Of a DNA stretch of 64,000 bases, positions 7,401-17,290 are shown one piece after another. The translations under genes were made by a program, and so were the position numbers. The stretch is taken from assembly GCA_021770925.1 (NCBI GenBank), contig JAETPY010000001.1:17145-81144 (forward strand), written 5' to 3'. A model generated the notes under the pieces. The model was given only the letters and a program-made list of their open reading frames with translations, did no database searches and had not been told where the DNA came from. Source of the DNA: Erysipelotrichaceae bacterium (GTDB lineage: Bacteria > Bacillota_I > Bacilli_A > Erysipelotrichales > Coprobacillaceae). How positions within the stretch are numbered: position 1 is the first letter of the stretch; each line of letters starts with the position of its first letter.

Positions 7401-9668
7401 ATGGCTAAAACGAGTCGATCAAAAAAATCCAAGCAAGAACAACTTAGTGAAGATTTAAAGGTCAGAATTATTGCTGTCACAGGTTTGTTTTTAGTTATTG
7501 TAGCGGCGATGAAATTGGGACCGATAGGAGAACAGTTAAATTTTCTTTGTACATATATATTAGGAAATTTTGTAGGAATTGGTTATGTAACATTAATTAT
7601 AATTAGTATATATGTAATTTATTATGCTAAATTACCACGTTTTAACGGTCCTAACGCAATTGGATTTTATTTATTATCTGGAGCAGTCTTAACATTCATG
7701 TCATCACTTAGTGATGATAATATGACTGGGATGAAAGTAATTAATCAATATATTAATCAGGCACCATGTAATCGTGGTGGTTTTATAGGTGCTTTATTAT
7801 ATGGAATGCTTAGTATGTTGTTTGATAAAACTGGAGCAATTATTGCTGCTGGCTTTATTCTTATAATTAGTCTAGCCTTATTAGGAAGTAAATTTTATGT
7901 AGAGCATCGAAAAAAATCGCGACCTAAGATAACGTCTAAAAAGAAAAAAGAGAAAGAAAAGAATCAAAATTCAAGTAGATTTATTGATTTTTTTACTAAA
8001 AAAAGAGATATTGCTTTTTTTCCAGATGATATATTTGAAATAGATGAAGAAAAACCTGAAAAGAAAACGTCTGCAAGGATTCATACTGCTCATTTAGAAG
8101 AAGATGATAATATTTCTTCAGCATTAGAATTTGATGAAAAATCAATGACTTTAGAAATAAAAGAAAAGGAGCCTAAAGTTCACGAAAATGATAATTCAAA
8201 ACCAAAACAGAAAATTAATAAAAATTATCGATTACCAGCATTATCTTTATTAAAAAATCCGATTTCAAAAAAATCCGGTGATAATAAAGGCAATGCTTTA
8301 GAAAAAGCAGAAGCTTTAACCAATGTTCTTCATGAATTTGGAGTCAATGCTTCAATTAGTGATATTTTTATCGGACCTTCTGTTACTAAATATGAATTAA
8401 AACTTGAAACAGGAACTAGGGTTAATAAAATTCTCCAATTACAAGATGATATTAAATTAGCTTTAGCTGCAAAGGATATTAGAATTGAAGCACCAATTCC
8501 TGGTAAACCAGCGGTTGGTGTAGAAATTCCTAATAGTGTAGCTACTATGGTTACTTTTAAAGAAGTTATTAAAGATATTCCTAAAGAACTTCAAGCAAAT
8601 AAATTATTAGTTCCTTTGGGTAAAGATGTTAGTGGGAAAACCATTTATGCACAATTGAATAAGATGCCCCATTTATTAATTGCCGGAGCTACAGGAAGTG
8701 GTAAATCGGTTTGTGTAAATACTATTATATGTAGTATCTTGATGCGAGCAAGGCCAGATGAAGTTAAATTTATTTTAGTTGATCCTAAAAAAGTAGAACT
8801 TACTAATTATAATGGAATTCCTCATTTATTAGCACCAGTAGTAACTGATCCTAAAAAAGCAGCTGCAGTTTTACAAGAGGTTGTTGTGGAGATGGAACGA
8901 CGTTATGATTTATTTGCAGGAGCAAATGTTAGAAATATTGAAGGGTATAATAAATATGTCCATAAAAAAAATGAAGATCTGCCATTAGATGAACAGTTAG
9001 AAGTGCTACCGTTTCATGTTATTATCTTAGATGAAGTAGCTGATTTAATGATGGTTGCTAGTAAACAGGTTGAAGACTGTATTATGAGAATTGCCCAAAT
9101 GGCCAGAGCAGCTGGAATTCATTTAATTGTTGCGACTCAAAGACCATCTACCGATATTATTACAGGGGTTATTAAAGCTAATATACCTTCTAGAATTGCT
9201 TTTGCAGTATCATCAGGAATTGATTCTAGAACTATTTTAGATACTTCAGGAGCTGAAAAATTACTAGGTAAAGGTGATATGCTTTTTTCACCAATGGGTT
9301 CGAGTTCCCCAATCAGAGTTCAAGGTGCTTTTGTATCAGATGAAGAAGTTAATGCAATTACTCATCATACAGCAAATCAGCAGGAAGCTAACTATGATGA
9401 AAAATATATTAATGTTAAACTGAATACATCTTCAGCAGGTGCTGCTTCTAAAGAGGAAGAAGAGGATGAGGAATATGAAATGTGTCGAAGCTTTGTTATT
9501 AATGCTCAAAAAGCTAGTACATCATTATTACAAAGACAGTTTAGAATTGGATATAATAAAGCGGCACGGATTATTGACCAGCTGGAAGCTGATGGCGTGA
9601 TTGGACCTCAAATAGGTTCAAAGCCTCGTGAAGTATACATACGCGGTTATCAAGAAGAAGATATCTGA
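7401..9668 (+). CDS. spoIIIE: DNA translocase SpoIIIE/FtsK
   Basis: The 755-residue protein has about four N-terminal membrane segments (to about residue 165), a charged linker rich in Lys and Glu, then the motor domain. Walker A GATGSGKS is at residues 429-436 and Walker B VIILDEVADLM is near 538-548. A C-terminal winged-helix gamma domain (about 690-755, LLQRQFRIGYNKAARIIDQL) reads polar DNA motifs. It pumps the chromosome through the septum at division or into the forespore and activates XerCD at dif. It is of special interest here because a dif-like site and xerD lie in the same window. Only one such gene is seen, so it may serve both FtsK and SpoIIIE roles. Confidence 0.95.
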   Translation: MAKTSRSKKSKQEQLSEDLKVRIIAVTGLFLVIVAAMKLGPIGEQLNFLCTYILGNFVGIGYVTLIIISIYVIYYAKLPRFNGPNAIGFYLLSGAVLTFMSSLSDDNMTGMKVINQYINQAPCNRGGFIGALLYGMLSMLFDKTGAIIAAGFILIISLALLGSKFYVEHRKKSRPKITSKKKKEKEKNQNSSRFIDFFTKKRDIAFFPDDIFEIDEEKPEKKTSARIHTAHLEEDDNISSALEFDEKSMTLEIKEKEPKVHENDNSKPKQKINKNYRLPALSLLKNPISKKSGDNKGNALEKAEALTNVLHEFGVNASISDIFIGPSVTKYELKLETGTRVNKILQLQDDIKLALAAKDIRIEAPIPGKPAVGVEIPNSVATMVTFKEVIKDIPKELQANKLLVPLGKDVSGKTIYAQLNKMPHLLIAGATGSGKSVCVNTIICSILMRARPDEVKFILVDPKKVELTNYNGIPHLLAPVVTDPKKAAAVLQEVVVEMERRYDLFAGANVRNIEGYNKYVHKKNEDLPLDEQLEVLPFHVIILDEVADLMMVASKQVEDCIMRIAQMARAAGIHLIVATQRPSTDIITGVIKANIPSRIAFAVSSGIDSRTILDTSGAEKLLGKGDMLFSPMGSSSPIRVQGAFVSDEEVNAITHHTANQQEANYDEKYINVKLNTSSAGAASKEEEEDEEYEMCRSFVINAQKASTSLLQRQFRIGYNKAARIIDQLEADGVIGPQIGSKPREVYIRGYQEEDI

Positions 9669-9685
9669 AAGGATATCTTCTTTAT
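9654..9685 (+). terminator. Terminator overlapping the spoIIIE stop
   Basis: AAGAAGATATC and GGATATCTTCTT pair around a five-base loop that contains the TGA stop, followed by TATTTTTA. Confidence 0.75.
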
Positions 9686-9772
9686 TTTTATCTTGTATAT
9701 TTAATACTGGAAATGGATATAATTTTGATAAATAATCGAGATTAATTTATATATGTAAAGGAGAAAATAAAA

Positions 9773-10867
9773 ATGAAAAAAACATTAATCATATTACTAA
9801 CATTTTCATTTTTATTAGTAGGATGTGCAGGCAATGGGGATGAATTTGAAATTGCATTAATTACTGATGCTGGTGACATCAATGATAAATCTTTTAACCA
9901 GGCAGCCTGGCAAGCAATAGAAATGTTTGGAAGAGAAGAAAACATTACTTATAAATATTATAAGCCGGCTACATTTGATGCTGCAGGCTATAAAGCTCAA
10001 ATTGAAGAAGCTGTGTATAATGGTGCAAAAATAATTATCTGTCCAGGTTTTAAGTTTGGCAATGTGATTGGTGAGGTACAAGAAGAATATGCAGAGGTTA
10101 AGTTCATTTTGATTGATGCAACGCCAACACTTTCTGACGAAAAGGACAGTACAAAAACAAAAGCAATAGAACCTAGTAATAACGTATATTGTGCCTTATA
10201 TAATGAAGCACAGGCGGGATATTTGGCTGGGTATGCAGTAGTAAAAGCAGGTTATACTAAACTTGGGTTTATGGGAGGAATTACCTTACCAGCAGTAGTC
10301 AACTACGGATATGGATTTATTCAAGGTGCTAATGATGCAGCTTTACAATCAGGAGTTAATATCGATATGATGTATACTTATACTGGAACTTTTAGTGAAG
10401 ATCCTACAATCAAAACAAAAGCAGCTAAATGGTATGATGCAAAAACTGAAGTTATTTTTTCCTGTGGTGGAGGAATTTGTAATTCCATTTTTTCAGCAGC
10501 TAAAGAAGCCGGAAAATATGCCATAGGTGTAGACAGCAATCAAAATGATAATACTACAGGAGTAGTTATTACATCAGCATTGAAGAATGTTAATAAAACT
10601 GTTTATGATAAACTTACTGATTATAAAAATGATAAATTTACTGGGAAAATTGAAATACTTGATGCCGCAGGAGAATATGTGGGATTACCTAAAGATTTTA
10701 ATCGTTTAGGTGATTTTAATGAGGAAGCATATGATGAAATTTTTACAAAAATAGCTAATGGAATTATTCAAATTAAAACTATGGAAGATATAGATACTAA
10801 TAATAAAGATAGTGGAAATCCCACTAAATTAAAAGTAACAAATGTCAATATCACATATGATAAATAA
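9773..10867 (+). CDS. nupN: BMP-family substrate-binding lipoprotein (nucleoside uptake)
   Basis: A signal peptide with lipobox LLVGC (Cys18) is followed by a Bmp/Med-type periplasmic binding fold of 364 residues. Family landmarks are LITDAGDINDKSFNQAAW near residues 29-46, GFMGGI, and IGVDSNQND near 260. It should capture nucleosides and pass them to the NupPQ permease. Ribosome site AAAGGAG precedes the ATG. It is the first gene of a four-gene transporter operon with only 44 bp before nupO. The same block (yufNOPQ/nupNOPQ) is known from B. subtilis. Confidence 0.9.
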   Translation: MKKTLIILLTFSFLLVGCAGNGDEFEIALITDAGDINDKSFNQAAWQAIEMFGREENITYKYYKPATFDAAGYKAQIEEAVYNGAKIIICPGFKFGNVIGEVQEEYAEVKFILIDATPTLSDEKDSTKTKAIEPSNNVYCALYNEAQAGYLAGYAVVKAGYTKLGFMGGITLPAVVNYGYGFIQGANDAALQSGVNIDMMYTYTGTFSEDPTIKTKAAKWYDAKTEVIFSCGGGICNSIFSAAKEAGKYAIGVDSNQNDNTTGVVITSALKNVNKTVYDKLTDYKNDKFTGKIEILDAAGEYVGLPKDFNRLGDFNEEAYDEIFTKIANGIIQIKTMEDIDTNNKDSGNPTKLKVTNVNITYDK

Positions 10868-10911
10868 AAGCAGGAATACTCACTTTTATTTAAGATAATG
10901 GGAGCAAATTT

Positions 10912-12444
10912 ATGGATTATGCAATTGAAATGTTAAATATTACTAAAGAATTTCCTGGTGTTAAAGCAAATGATCATATTACTTTACGCGTAAAAAAAGG
11001 TGAAATTCATGCTTTGTTAGGTGAAAATGGAGCAGGTAAATCAACTTTAATGTCTATTTTATTTGGATTATATCAGCCAGATAGTGGATATATAAAAATA
11101 GATGGCAAAAAAGTAAAAATTAATAATCCTGGTGATGCCAATGAATTTAAAATTGGGATGGTTCATCAGCATTTTAAGTTAATTAATACTTTTAGTATAT
11201 TAGATAATATAATTTTAGGTGTAGAAGAAACTAAAAATGGTTTTTTAACAAAAAATAGTGCTCGCAAAAAAATTATTGAATTATCAAACCAATATCATTT
11301 AAATATTGATCCAGATCTTTTAATTAAAGATATTACAGTAGGAATGCAGCAAAGAGTAGAAATTTTAAAAATGCTGTTTAGAAATAATGAAATATTGATT
11401 TTTGATGAACCTACTGCAGTACTGACTTTACAAGAGATTGAAGAACTTTTAAAGATTATGAAAAGGTTAGTTAATGAAGGTAAATCAATTATTTTCATAA
11501 CACATAAATTAAATGAAATTAAAGCTGTGGCTAATCGCTGTACGATTATTCGTAAAGGAAAATATGTTGATACAGTGAATATTGATGAGGTTTCTAAAGA
11601 ACAATTATCAAAAATGATGGTTGGTCGTAATATAAATTTAGTCTTTGAAAAACAAAGAGCTGATTTAAAAGAGACAGTTTTAAAAGTGGAAAATCTTAAT
11701 TATTTAAAAAAAGGTGCTGCTAAAAATACTTTAACGAATATTAATTTTGGTGTTAGACGTGGCGAAATTGTTGGTATTGCAGGAATTGAAGGTAATGGCC
11801 AAAGTGAGCTAATATCAGCTCTTACAGGAATGCTAAATGGTTATACAGGTAAAATTATTTTAAATAATCAAGATATTACTAGTTGTTCTATTAAAGATCG
11901 TATTTTAAAAGGAATTTCATACATTCCAGAAGATCGCCATAAATATGGATTAGTACTTGATTATAATATTGCTGAGAATATGATTTTAAAAAATTATAAT
12001 CATAAAAAAAATCAAAAATATGGTTTTTTGCAGTTTGATTATATTTATGATCATACAGAAGAATTAATTAAGAAATTTGATATTCGTTCTAATCAGGGAG
12101 CTCATTCAATTATTCGTGGAATGTCAGGAGGTAACCAGCAAAAAATAATTATTGCTCGTGAAATTGATAGTAATCGAGATTTGTTGATTGCAGTGCAGCC
12201 AACTCGTGGTTTAGATATAGGAGCAATTGAATTTATTCATAAGCAGCTTCTCCAACAAAGAGAAAAAGGACATGCACTACTACTGGTCAGTCTAGAATTG
12301 GATGAAATTATGAATATAAGTGATCGTATTTTAGTAATGTATGAAGGTAAAATTGTTGCTAATCTTAATCCTAAAGAAATTAACATTGAAGAATTAGGTC
12401 TTTATATGGCAGGTTCAAAGCGAGGTACAGAGTGTGAAAAATAA
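10912..12444 (+). CDS. nupO: Nucleoside ABC transporter ATPase, tandem domains
   Basis: This 510-residue protein has two fused ATP-binding cassettes. Domain 1 has Walker A GENGAGKST (37-45), Q-loop MVHQHF, signature-like VGMQQRVEI and Walker B LIFDEPTAVLT. Domain 2 has a degenerate Walker A (GIEGNGQSE), a strong signature MSGGNQQK and a Walker B-like VQPTRGLD. This asymmetric pattern is typical of sugar/nucleoside ATPases of the RbsA/YufO class. It powers the permeases encoded by the next two genes and overlaps nupP by 11 bases. Confidence 0.93.
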   Translation: MDYAIEMLNITKEFPGVKANDHITLRVKKGEIHALLGENGAGKSTLMSILFGLYQPDSGYIKIDGKKVKINNPGDANEFKIGMVHQHFKLINTFSILDNIILGVEETKNGFLTKNSARKKIIELSNQYHLNIDPDLLIKDITVGMQQRVEILKMLFRNNEILIFDEPTAVLTLQEIEELLKIMKRLVNEGKSIIFITHKLNEIKAVANRCTIIRKGKYVDTVNIDEVSKEQLSKMMVGRNINLVFEKQRADLKETVLKVENLNYLKKGAAKNTLTNINFGVRRGEIVGIAGIEGNGQSELISALTGMLNGYTGKIILNNQDITSCSIKDRILKGISYIPEDRHKYGLVLDYNIAENMILKNYNHKKNQKYGFLQFDYIYDHTEELIKKFDIRSNQGAHSIIRGMSGGNQQKIIIAREIDSNRDLLIAVQPTRGLDIGAIEFIHKQLLQQREKGHALLLVSLELDEIMNISDRILVMYEGKIVANLNPKEINIEELGLYMAGSKRGTECEK

Positions 12445-13528
12445 GATATGGGTTAAATCGTTTGTCTCATCTTTAATTGCAGTTTTTTGTGGCCTTATTT
12501 TTGGCTTGATCATTATGTTTTTAGTAATTCCTAATCGAGCATTAGAAGGTTTTTCAATCTTACTTAGAGGAGGTTTTTATCGAGGAATAAAAAGTGCTGG
12601 CGAAGTTTTATATTTGTCGGTTCCAATCATGATGACAGGACTTTCAGTGGCATTTGCATTTAAATGCGGCTTATTTAATATTGGCACCCCAGGACAATAT
12701 ATTATAGGTGCATTTGTCTCGATGTTTGTGGCTTTTAATACTACTTTCATTTCAGATTCATTTCGTTGGTTATTTGCAATTTTAATTGGAGGACTAGCGG
12801 GAGCTTTGTGGGCCGCTATTCCTGGTGTTTTAAAAGCTTATTGCAATGTAAATGAGGTGATATCTGGCATAATGATGAATTATACAGGAATGTTGCTTGT
12901 AATTGAGGGGGTTAAACGATTTATGTATAATTCAGCAGGTGGCGAGTCTTATGCGATTTCAAAAAGTCTTGCGATTCCTAAACTAGGTCTAGATAAAATT
13001 TTTAGAGGATCAAGTATTAATGCAGGAACTCTGATTGCAATTGGGATATGTTTTGCTGCTCATATAATTATGAATAAAACGGTTTTTGGCTATGAATTGA
13101 AAGCGGCTGGTTATAATTTAGATGCTAGTAAATATGCTGGTATGAATGAAAAGAAAAGTATTGTTTTAACAATGATGGCAGCAGGTTTTTTTGCTGGTCT
13201 TGGGGGAGCACTGGTTTATCTTGCTGGTACTGGAAGAACGATTAGTACAGCAGAAATATTGGCAACTGAAGGATTTAACGGAATTTCAGTTGCTCTATTA
13301 GGTTTTAATAATCCATTAGGGGTGATTTTTGCATCTTTATTTGTTGCTTATATCAATTTAGGTGGAAATTATATTCAGGCAGTACATATTGCAATTGAAA
13401 TTATTGATATAATTGTTGCTGCTATTATCTATTTTAGTTCATTTACATTATTCATTAATTTAGCCTTGGAAAAAAGATATCGACGTAAATATAATGATCG
13501 AATAGTGATGATAGGAGAGGAAAAATAA
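12434..13528 (+). CDS. nupP: Nucleoside ABC transporter permease P
   Basis: A 364-residue polytopic membrane protein of the BPD_transp_2 (RbsC-like) family, with about ten hydrophobic segments. The family stretch FNIGTPGQYIIGAF, the cytoplasmic coupling segment (ELKAAGYNLDASKYAGMNEKK) and the GFNGISVALLG motif are visible. It starts with GTG at 12434, with GAGG eight bases upstream and inside the end of nupO. It pairs with NupQ to form the channel. Confidence 0.9.
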   Translation: MKNKIWVKSFVSSLIAVFCGLIFGLIIMFLVIPNRALEGFSILLRGGFYRGIKSAGEVLYLSVPIMMTGLSVAFAFKCGLFNIGTPGQYIIGAFVSMFVAFNTTFISDSFRWLFAILIGGLAGALWAAIPGVLKAYCNVNEVISGIMMNYTGMLLVIEGVKRFMYNSAGGESYAISKSLAIPKLGLDKIFRGSSINAGTLIAIGICFAAHIIMNKTVFGYELKAAGYNLDASKYAGMNEKKSIVLTMMAAGFFAGLGGALVYLAGTGRTISTAEILATEGFNGISVALLGFNNPLGVIFASLFVAYINLGGNYIQAVHIAIEIIDIIVAAIIYFSSFTLFINLALEKRYRRKYNDRIVMIGEEK

Positions 13529-14490
13529 TGGATTTATTTTATTTTTTGTTTAGACAAAGTTTAATGTTTTCCATCCCTCTATTAATCGTTGCTTTAGGCG
13601 GGTTGTTTAGTGAACGTACAGGAGTTATTAATATTGCTTTGGAAGGAATTATGATTTTTAGTGCCTTTTTTGGAATTTGGTTTATGTATACTGCTCAAAA
13701 TAATCATTGGTTAAATGGTCAAAAATTATTTTTTGGATCATTGTTGATTTCAGGGATAGTTGGTGGAATGTTTTCTTTACTACATGCATTTGCTTCAATT
13801 AATATGAAAGCCAATCAAACTATTTCTGGAACTGCCTTAAATTTATTTGCACCAGCGTTTGGCATCTTTGTTACCAAAACAATGTTTGGTGGAGTTAAAA
13901 GCATTCCTTTTACTAATGAATTTTTAATAAAAAAAGTGCCTGGTTTGTCTGATATTCCAGTTATTGGTAAAATGTTTTTTACAGATTTTTATTTATCAAC
14001 ATTTATAGGAATCATAGTTCTAATTATTACATATATTTTTTTGTATAAAACTAAAACCGGTTTAAGAATTAGAGCCTGTGGCGAAAATCCTCAGGCTGTT
14101 GATGCTGCAGGCATTAGTGTTTATAAAATCCGCTATATTGGTGTTGTTTTATCAGGAATATTATCAGGTGTGGGTGGGGTGATTTATGTTATTCCAATTA
14201 CTAGTGAATATTCTAGCACAGTGGCTGGTTATGGATTTTTAGCTTTAGCTGTATTGATTTTTGGGAACTGGAAACCTTGGCAAATTGCAATTTCCGCTGT
14301 ATTTTTTGCTCTTGCAAAAACTTTGGCGGTTACTTATGCTTCAATTCCATTTTTATTAAACTTGGGTATTCCAGGAATGATTTTTAAGATATTTCCATAT
14401 ACAGCAACATTAGTACTATTAGCATTTACTTCAAAAAATTCTGCTGTTCCAAAGGCTTTGGGTGAGCCATTTGATAAAAGTAAACGTTAA
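13528..14490 (+). CDS. nupQ: Nucleoside ABC transporter permease Q
   Basis: The second permease of the system, 320 residues, is shorter than NupP. It has the opening GLFSERTGVINIALEGIM, the coupling helix GLRIRACGENPQAVDAAGI and a GFLALAVLIFGNW segment. The ATG overlaps the nupP stop by one base (TAATG). GGAGAGG precedes it. It is the last gene of the operon, followed by a terminator at 14512. Confidence 0.9.
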   Translation: MDLFYFLFRQSLMFSIPLLIVALGGLFSERTGVINIALEGIMIFSAFFGIWFMYTAQNNHWLNGQKLFFGSLLISGIVGGMFSLLHAFASINMKANQTISGTALNLFAPAFGIFVTKTMFGGVKSIPFTNEFLIKKVPGLSDIPVIGKMFFTDFYLSTFIGIIVLIITYIFLYKTKTGLRIRACGENPQAVDAAGISVYKIRYIGVVLSGILSGVGGVIYVIPITSEYSSTVAGYGFLALAVLIFGNWKPWQIAISAVFFALAKTLAVTYASIPFLLNLGIPGMIFKIFPYTATLVLLAFTSKNSAVPKALGEPFDKSKR

Positions 14491-14511
14491 TTTTTTTAGT
14501 TTTATTGTAAT

Positions 14512-14556
14512 AAAAAGTGTTAAAATTAAAAAAATATCACAACGTGACACTTTTTT
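14512..14556 (+). terminator. Terminator of the nup operon
   Basis: AAAAAGTGT pairs with ACACTTTTT with a large AT-rich loop between, and T residues follow. The loop is long (26 bases), so the stem may be extended by internal pairs. Confidence 0.6.
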
Positions 14557-14643
14557 AGTTGTTTTAAATACGAATAGTTTTTTACTATTAATAGTATTTT
14601 ATGGTAATAAAATGGGGTTTTAATTTTATTTTTTGAATTTTAG

Positions 14644-14651
14644 TGTATAAT
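14644..14651 (+). promoter_or_regulatory. -10 promoter element of the M16 peptidase pair
   Basis: TGTATAAT, with TATAAT at 14646-14651 and an upstream TG, lies 31 bases before the ATG at 14683. No clear -35 is seen. Confidence 0.45.
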
Positions 14652-14682
14652 ATATACATTAGATTTATAGAAGGAGTGTCAT

Positions 14683-15945
14683 ATGAAAAAAAGTTATCAG
14701 CTTTTGGGATATACATTACATGTAATTCCAACTAGGAAATTCAAAAATATAACAATGTCTTTAAAACTTGAGAATAAATTAACGAGAGAAAACGTTACCA
14801 AAAGATCGTTACTGGCATTTATGTTAACAGGTGGAACTAAGGAATATCCATCTACTCAAGCTCTATCTAGTCATTTAGAAGATTTGTATGGAATGAACTT
14901 TGGTACTAATTTAGCGACTAAAGGATTATCACAAGTATTAAATATTTCTAGTGTCTGCATTAATGAAGCTTTTTTGCCATATCAGGAAGATTTATTAAAA
15001 CAACAAATTAAATTATTTAATGATGTTCTTTATAATCCTAATGTTAAAGATGGCAAATTTGATGAACAAACTTTTAATATTAAGAAAAAAGAGTTAAGAG
15101 AACGTTTAATTGTTCAAAATGATGATAAGTTTATGTATGGGTTGAATCAGTTATTTATAAATATGGGAGAAGGGGGATTTTTATCAATTTGTAATAATGG
15201 GTACATTGAAGAACTAGATAAGATAACTAATGAAGAATTGTATCAATATTTATTAGAATGTGTTAAAAATGATGTTAAACATTTATATGTTGTTGGAGAT
15301 GTGGATGAGAGTATTGTTGAGGTTTTTAAAGAAAATTTAAGTTTTGATACTAATCCGCCTTCAAATGAGGTTGTAACTAATTTTAACTCAACAAAAAAAG
15401 AAGTCCTTGAAGTAATTGAAAAACAAGACATAACCCAGGCTAAGTTGAATTTAGGCTTTGTTGTGGATTGTAACTTTTTAGATGAAGGTACTTATGCAAT
15501 GACAGTTTTTAATGCTATTTTTGGTGGTTTTTCACAATCAAGATTATTTAAAGTTGTTAGAGAAGAACATAGCCTTTGTTATTATATTTCCTCTAGTTAT
15601 GGCGCTTTTAGTGGAATCATGACAGTTAATGCAGGAATTGAGGGAAGCAATTATCAAAAGGCTAAAGAACTTATTATGGATGAATTGGCTAAAATTCAAA
15701 ATGGTGATTTTAGTGAGGATGAAATTAATTTAGCAAAATTAATGTTAAAAAGTTCACTTATAAAAACGAAAGATGAGCCAATGAGTTTAATTGCATTAGC
15801 TTATAATCGTGATTTAACTAATAAACAAGAAACTAATGATGAATATCTTGAAAATATTTTAAAAGTAACAAAAGAAGAAATTATCGCAGCAAGTAAAAAG
15901 GTTTATTTAGATACTATTTTCTTGCTTACAGGGAGTGATAAATAA
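14683..15945 (+). CDS. ymfF: M16-family peptidase homologue without zinc motif (YmfF-like)
   Basis: The 420-residue protein has the two-lobed M16 fold pattern but no HxxEH motif: the region reads AFMLTGGTKEYPSTQALSSHLEDLYG where an active member would have HFLEH. The C-terminal half retains FGGFSQSRLFKVVREEHSLCYYISS, typical of the M16 partner lobe. Such proteins form heterodimers with an active M16 subunit, here the next gene, which starts at the last base of this stop codon. The same pair (ymfF-ymfH) follows the nup/spoIIIE region in B. subtilis. Ribosome site GAAGGAG. Confidence 0.85.
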   Translation: MKKSYQLLGYTLHVIPTRKFKNITMSLKLENKLTRENVTKRSLLAFMLTGGTKEYPSTQALSSHLEDLYGMNFGTNLATKGLSQVLNISSVCINEAFLPYQEDLLKQQIKLFNDVLYNPNVKDGKFDEQTFNIKKKELRERLIVQNDDKFMYGLNQLFINMGEGGFLSICNNGYIEELDKITNEELYQYLLECVKNDVKHLYVVGDVDESIVEVFKENLSFDTNPPSNEVVTNFNSTKKEVLEVIEKQDITQAKLNLGFVVDCNFLDEGTYAMTVFNAIFGGFSQSRLFKVVREEHSLCYYISSSYGAFSGIMTVNAGIEGSNYQKAKELIMDELAKIQNGDFSEDEINLAKLMLKSSLIKTKDEPMSLIALAYNRDLTNKQETNDEYLENILKVTKEEIIAASKKVYLDTIFLLTGSDK

Positions 15946-17225
15946 TGGAAAAAATATATTTTGAAACTTTAAAAGAAACCTTATATCATGAAAAGATGGA
16001 TAATGGTCTAGAAGTTTATTTACTTCCAAAACCTGGTTTTGAAAAAACCTATGGCTTGTTTTCAACCAGATTTGGAGCAATCGATACTAAGTTTGTACCA
16101 ATTGATCAAGATCAAATGATTAAGGTAGAAGATGGAATTGCTCATTTTCTTGAACATAAAATGTTTGATATGAATGGCAGTGATGCTTCAGATGAATTTG
16201 CAAAATTAGGAGCAAGTACCAACGCCTTTACTTCATCAAGTAGAACTGCTTATTTGTTTAGTACAACTACTAATGAATATCCATGCATTGAATTATTATT
16301 AGATTTTGTTCAAAAGTTAGAAATCACTCCAGAAAGTGTTGAAAAAGAGAAAGGAATCATTGGTCAAGAAATCAAAATGTACGATGATGATCCAGATTGG
16401 CAGGTTTATTTTGGTTCGATTCAAAATCTATATAATAATCATCCTGTCGCTGTTGATATTGCAGGAACAGTAGAAACTGTTAATAATACGACTAAAGAAA
16501 TGTTGGAGCTTTGTTATAACACTTTTTATCATCCAAGTAATATGATGATTTTTATTGTTGGAAACATTGAGGCTAATAAAGCAATGTCAGTAATTAAAGA
16601 AAACCAGTCTAAAAAGAATTTTAATTTTGCTAAAAAGATTGTTTGTCAGAAAAATATTGAACCTTGTAACATCAAGACTAAGGAAAATATTTTAACTATG
16701 GATGTTGAAATGAATAAAATCATTGTTTCAATTAAAATAAATGAGATTTTAGATGATCCTAAATTAAAGATCAAACGAGAATTGGCAATTAATCTGTTGT
16801 TTGATTTATTATTTTCAAAGAGTGCCAAATTATATAATGAGTGGTTAAATAAGGGAATAATAAATGATTCTTTTAGTGCCAATTTTACTCAAGAACGTGA
16901 TTATGCTTTTATTCAGATAGGTTGTGATTGTGATGATTATGAGACATTAAAAGAACATATATTTGATTTGATTAGAAATTTGAAGAATATTGAAATTTCT
17001 AAAAATGATTTTGAAAGAATTAAAAAGAAAAATATCGGACTATTTATAAATTTGTTTAATGGTCCTGAAAGTATTGCAAATTTATTTAGCCGTTATTATT
17101 TTGAAGGAACGATTGCATTAGACTTAATTGATGAAATTGCTGAGATTTCACTTGAGGATATTTATGATATGTTTAAATATTTTGATTTAGAATATACTAG
17201 TGTATGTATTGTTAAAAAAAAGTAA
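15945..17225 (+). CDS. ymfH: M16-family zinc peptidase (YmfH-like)
   Basis: The active partner of the pair. It has the inverted zinc motif HFLEH at residues 67-71 and the downstream acidic ligand helix GIIGQEIKMYDDDPDW near residue 142. The 426 residues match the usual length. The C-terminal lobe has FSANFTQERDYAFIQIGCD. It is presumably a cytosolic endopeptidase acting on peptides; the natural substrate is unknown. It ends 65 bases before the start of the 6S-like RNA. Confidence 0.9.
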   Translation: MEKIYFETLKETLYHEKMDNGLEVYLLPKPGFEKTYGLFSTRFGAIDTKFVPIDQDQMIKVEDGIAHFLEHKMFDMNGSDASDEFAKLGASTNAFTSSSRTAYLFSTTTNEYPCIELLLDFVQKLEITPESVEKEKGIIGQEIKMYDDDPDWQVYFGSIQNLYNNHPVAVDIAGTVETVNNTTKEMLELCYNTFYHPSNMMIFIVGNIEANKAMSVIKENQSKKNFNFAKKIVCQKNIEPCNIKTKENILTMDVEMNKIIVSIKINEILDDPKLKIKRELAINLLFDLLFSKSAKLYNEWLNKGIINDSFSANFTQERDYAFIQIGCDCDDYETLKEHIFDLIRNLKNIEISKNDFERIKKKNIGLFINLFNGPESIANLFSRYYFEGTIALDLIDEIAEISLEDIYDMFKYFDLEYTSVCIVKKK

Positions 17226-17256
17226 AATTATGTTAAATAACGTGGGTGAATAATAG

Positions 17257-17284
17257 TTGACACTTGTCATGCTTATGTTATAAT
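17257..17284 (+). promoter_or_regulatory. Strong sigma-A promoter of the 6S-like RNA
   Basis: A consensus TTGACA (17257-17262), a 16-bp spacer and a consensus TATAAT (17279-17284). It is the best promoter in the window, as expected for an abundant RNA; start predicted at about 17291. Confidence 0.85.
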
Positions 17285-17290
17285 AACGTT

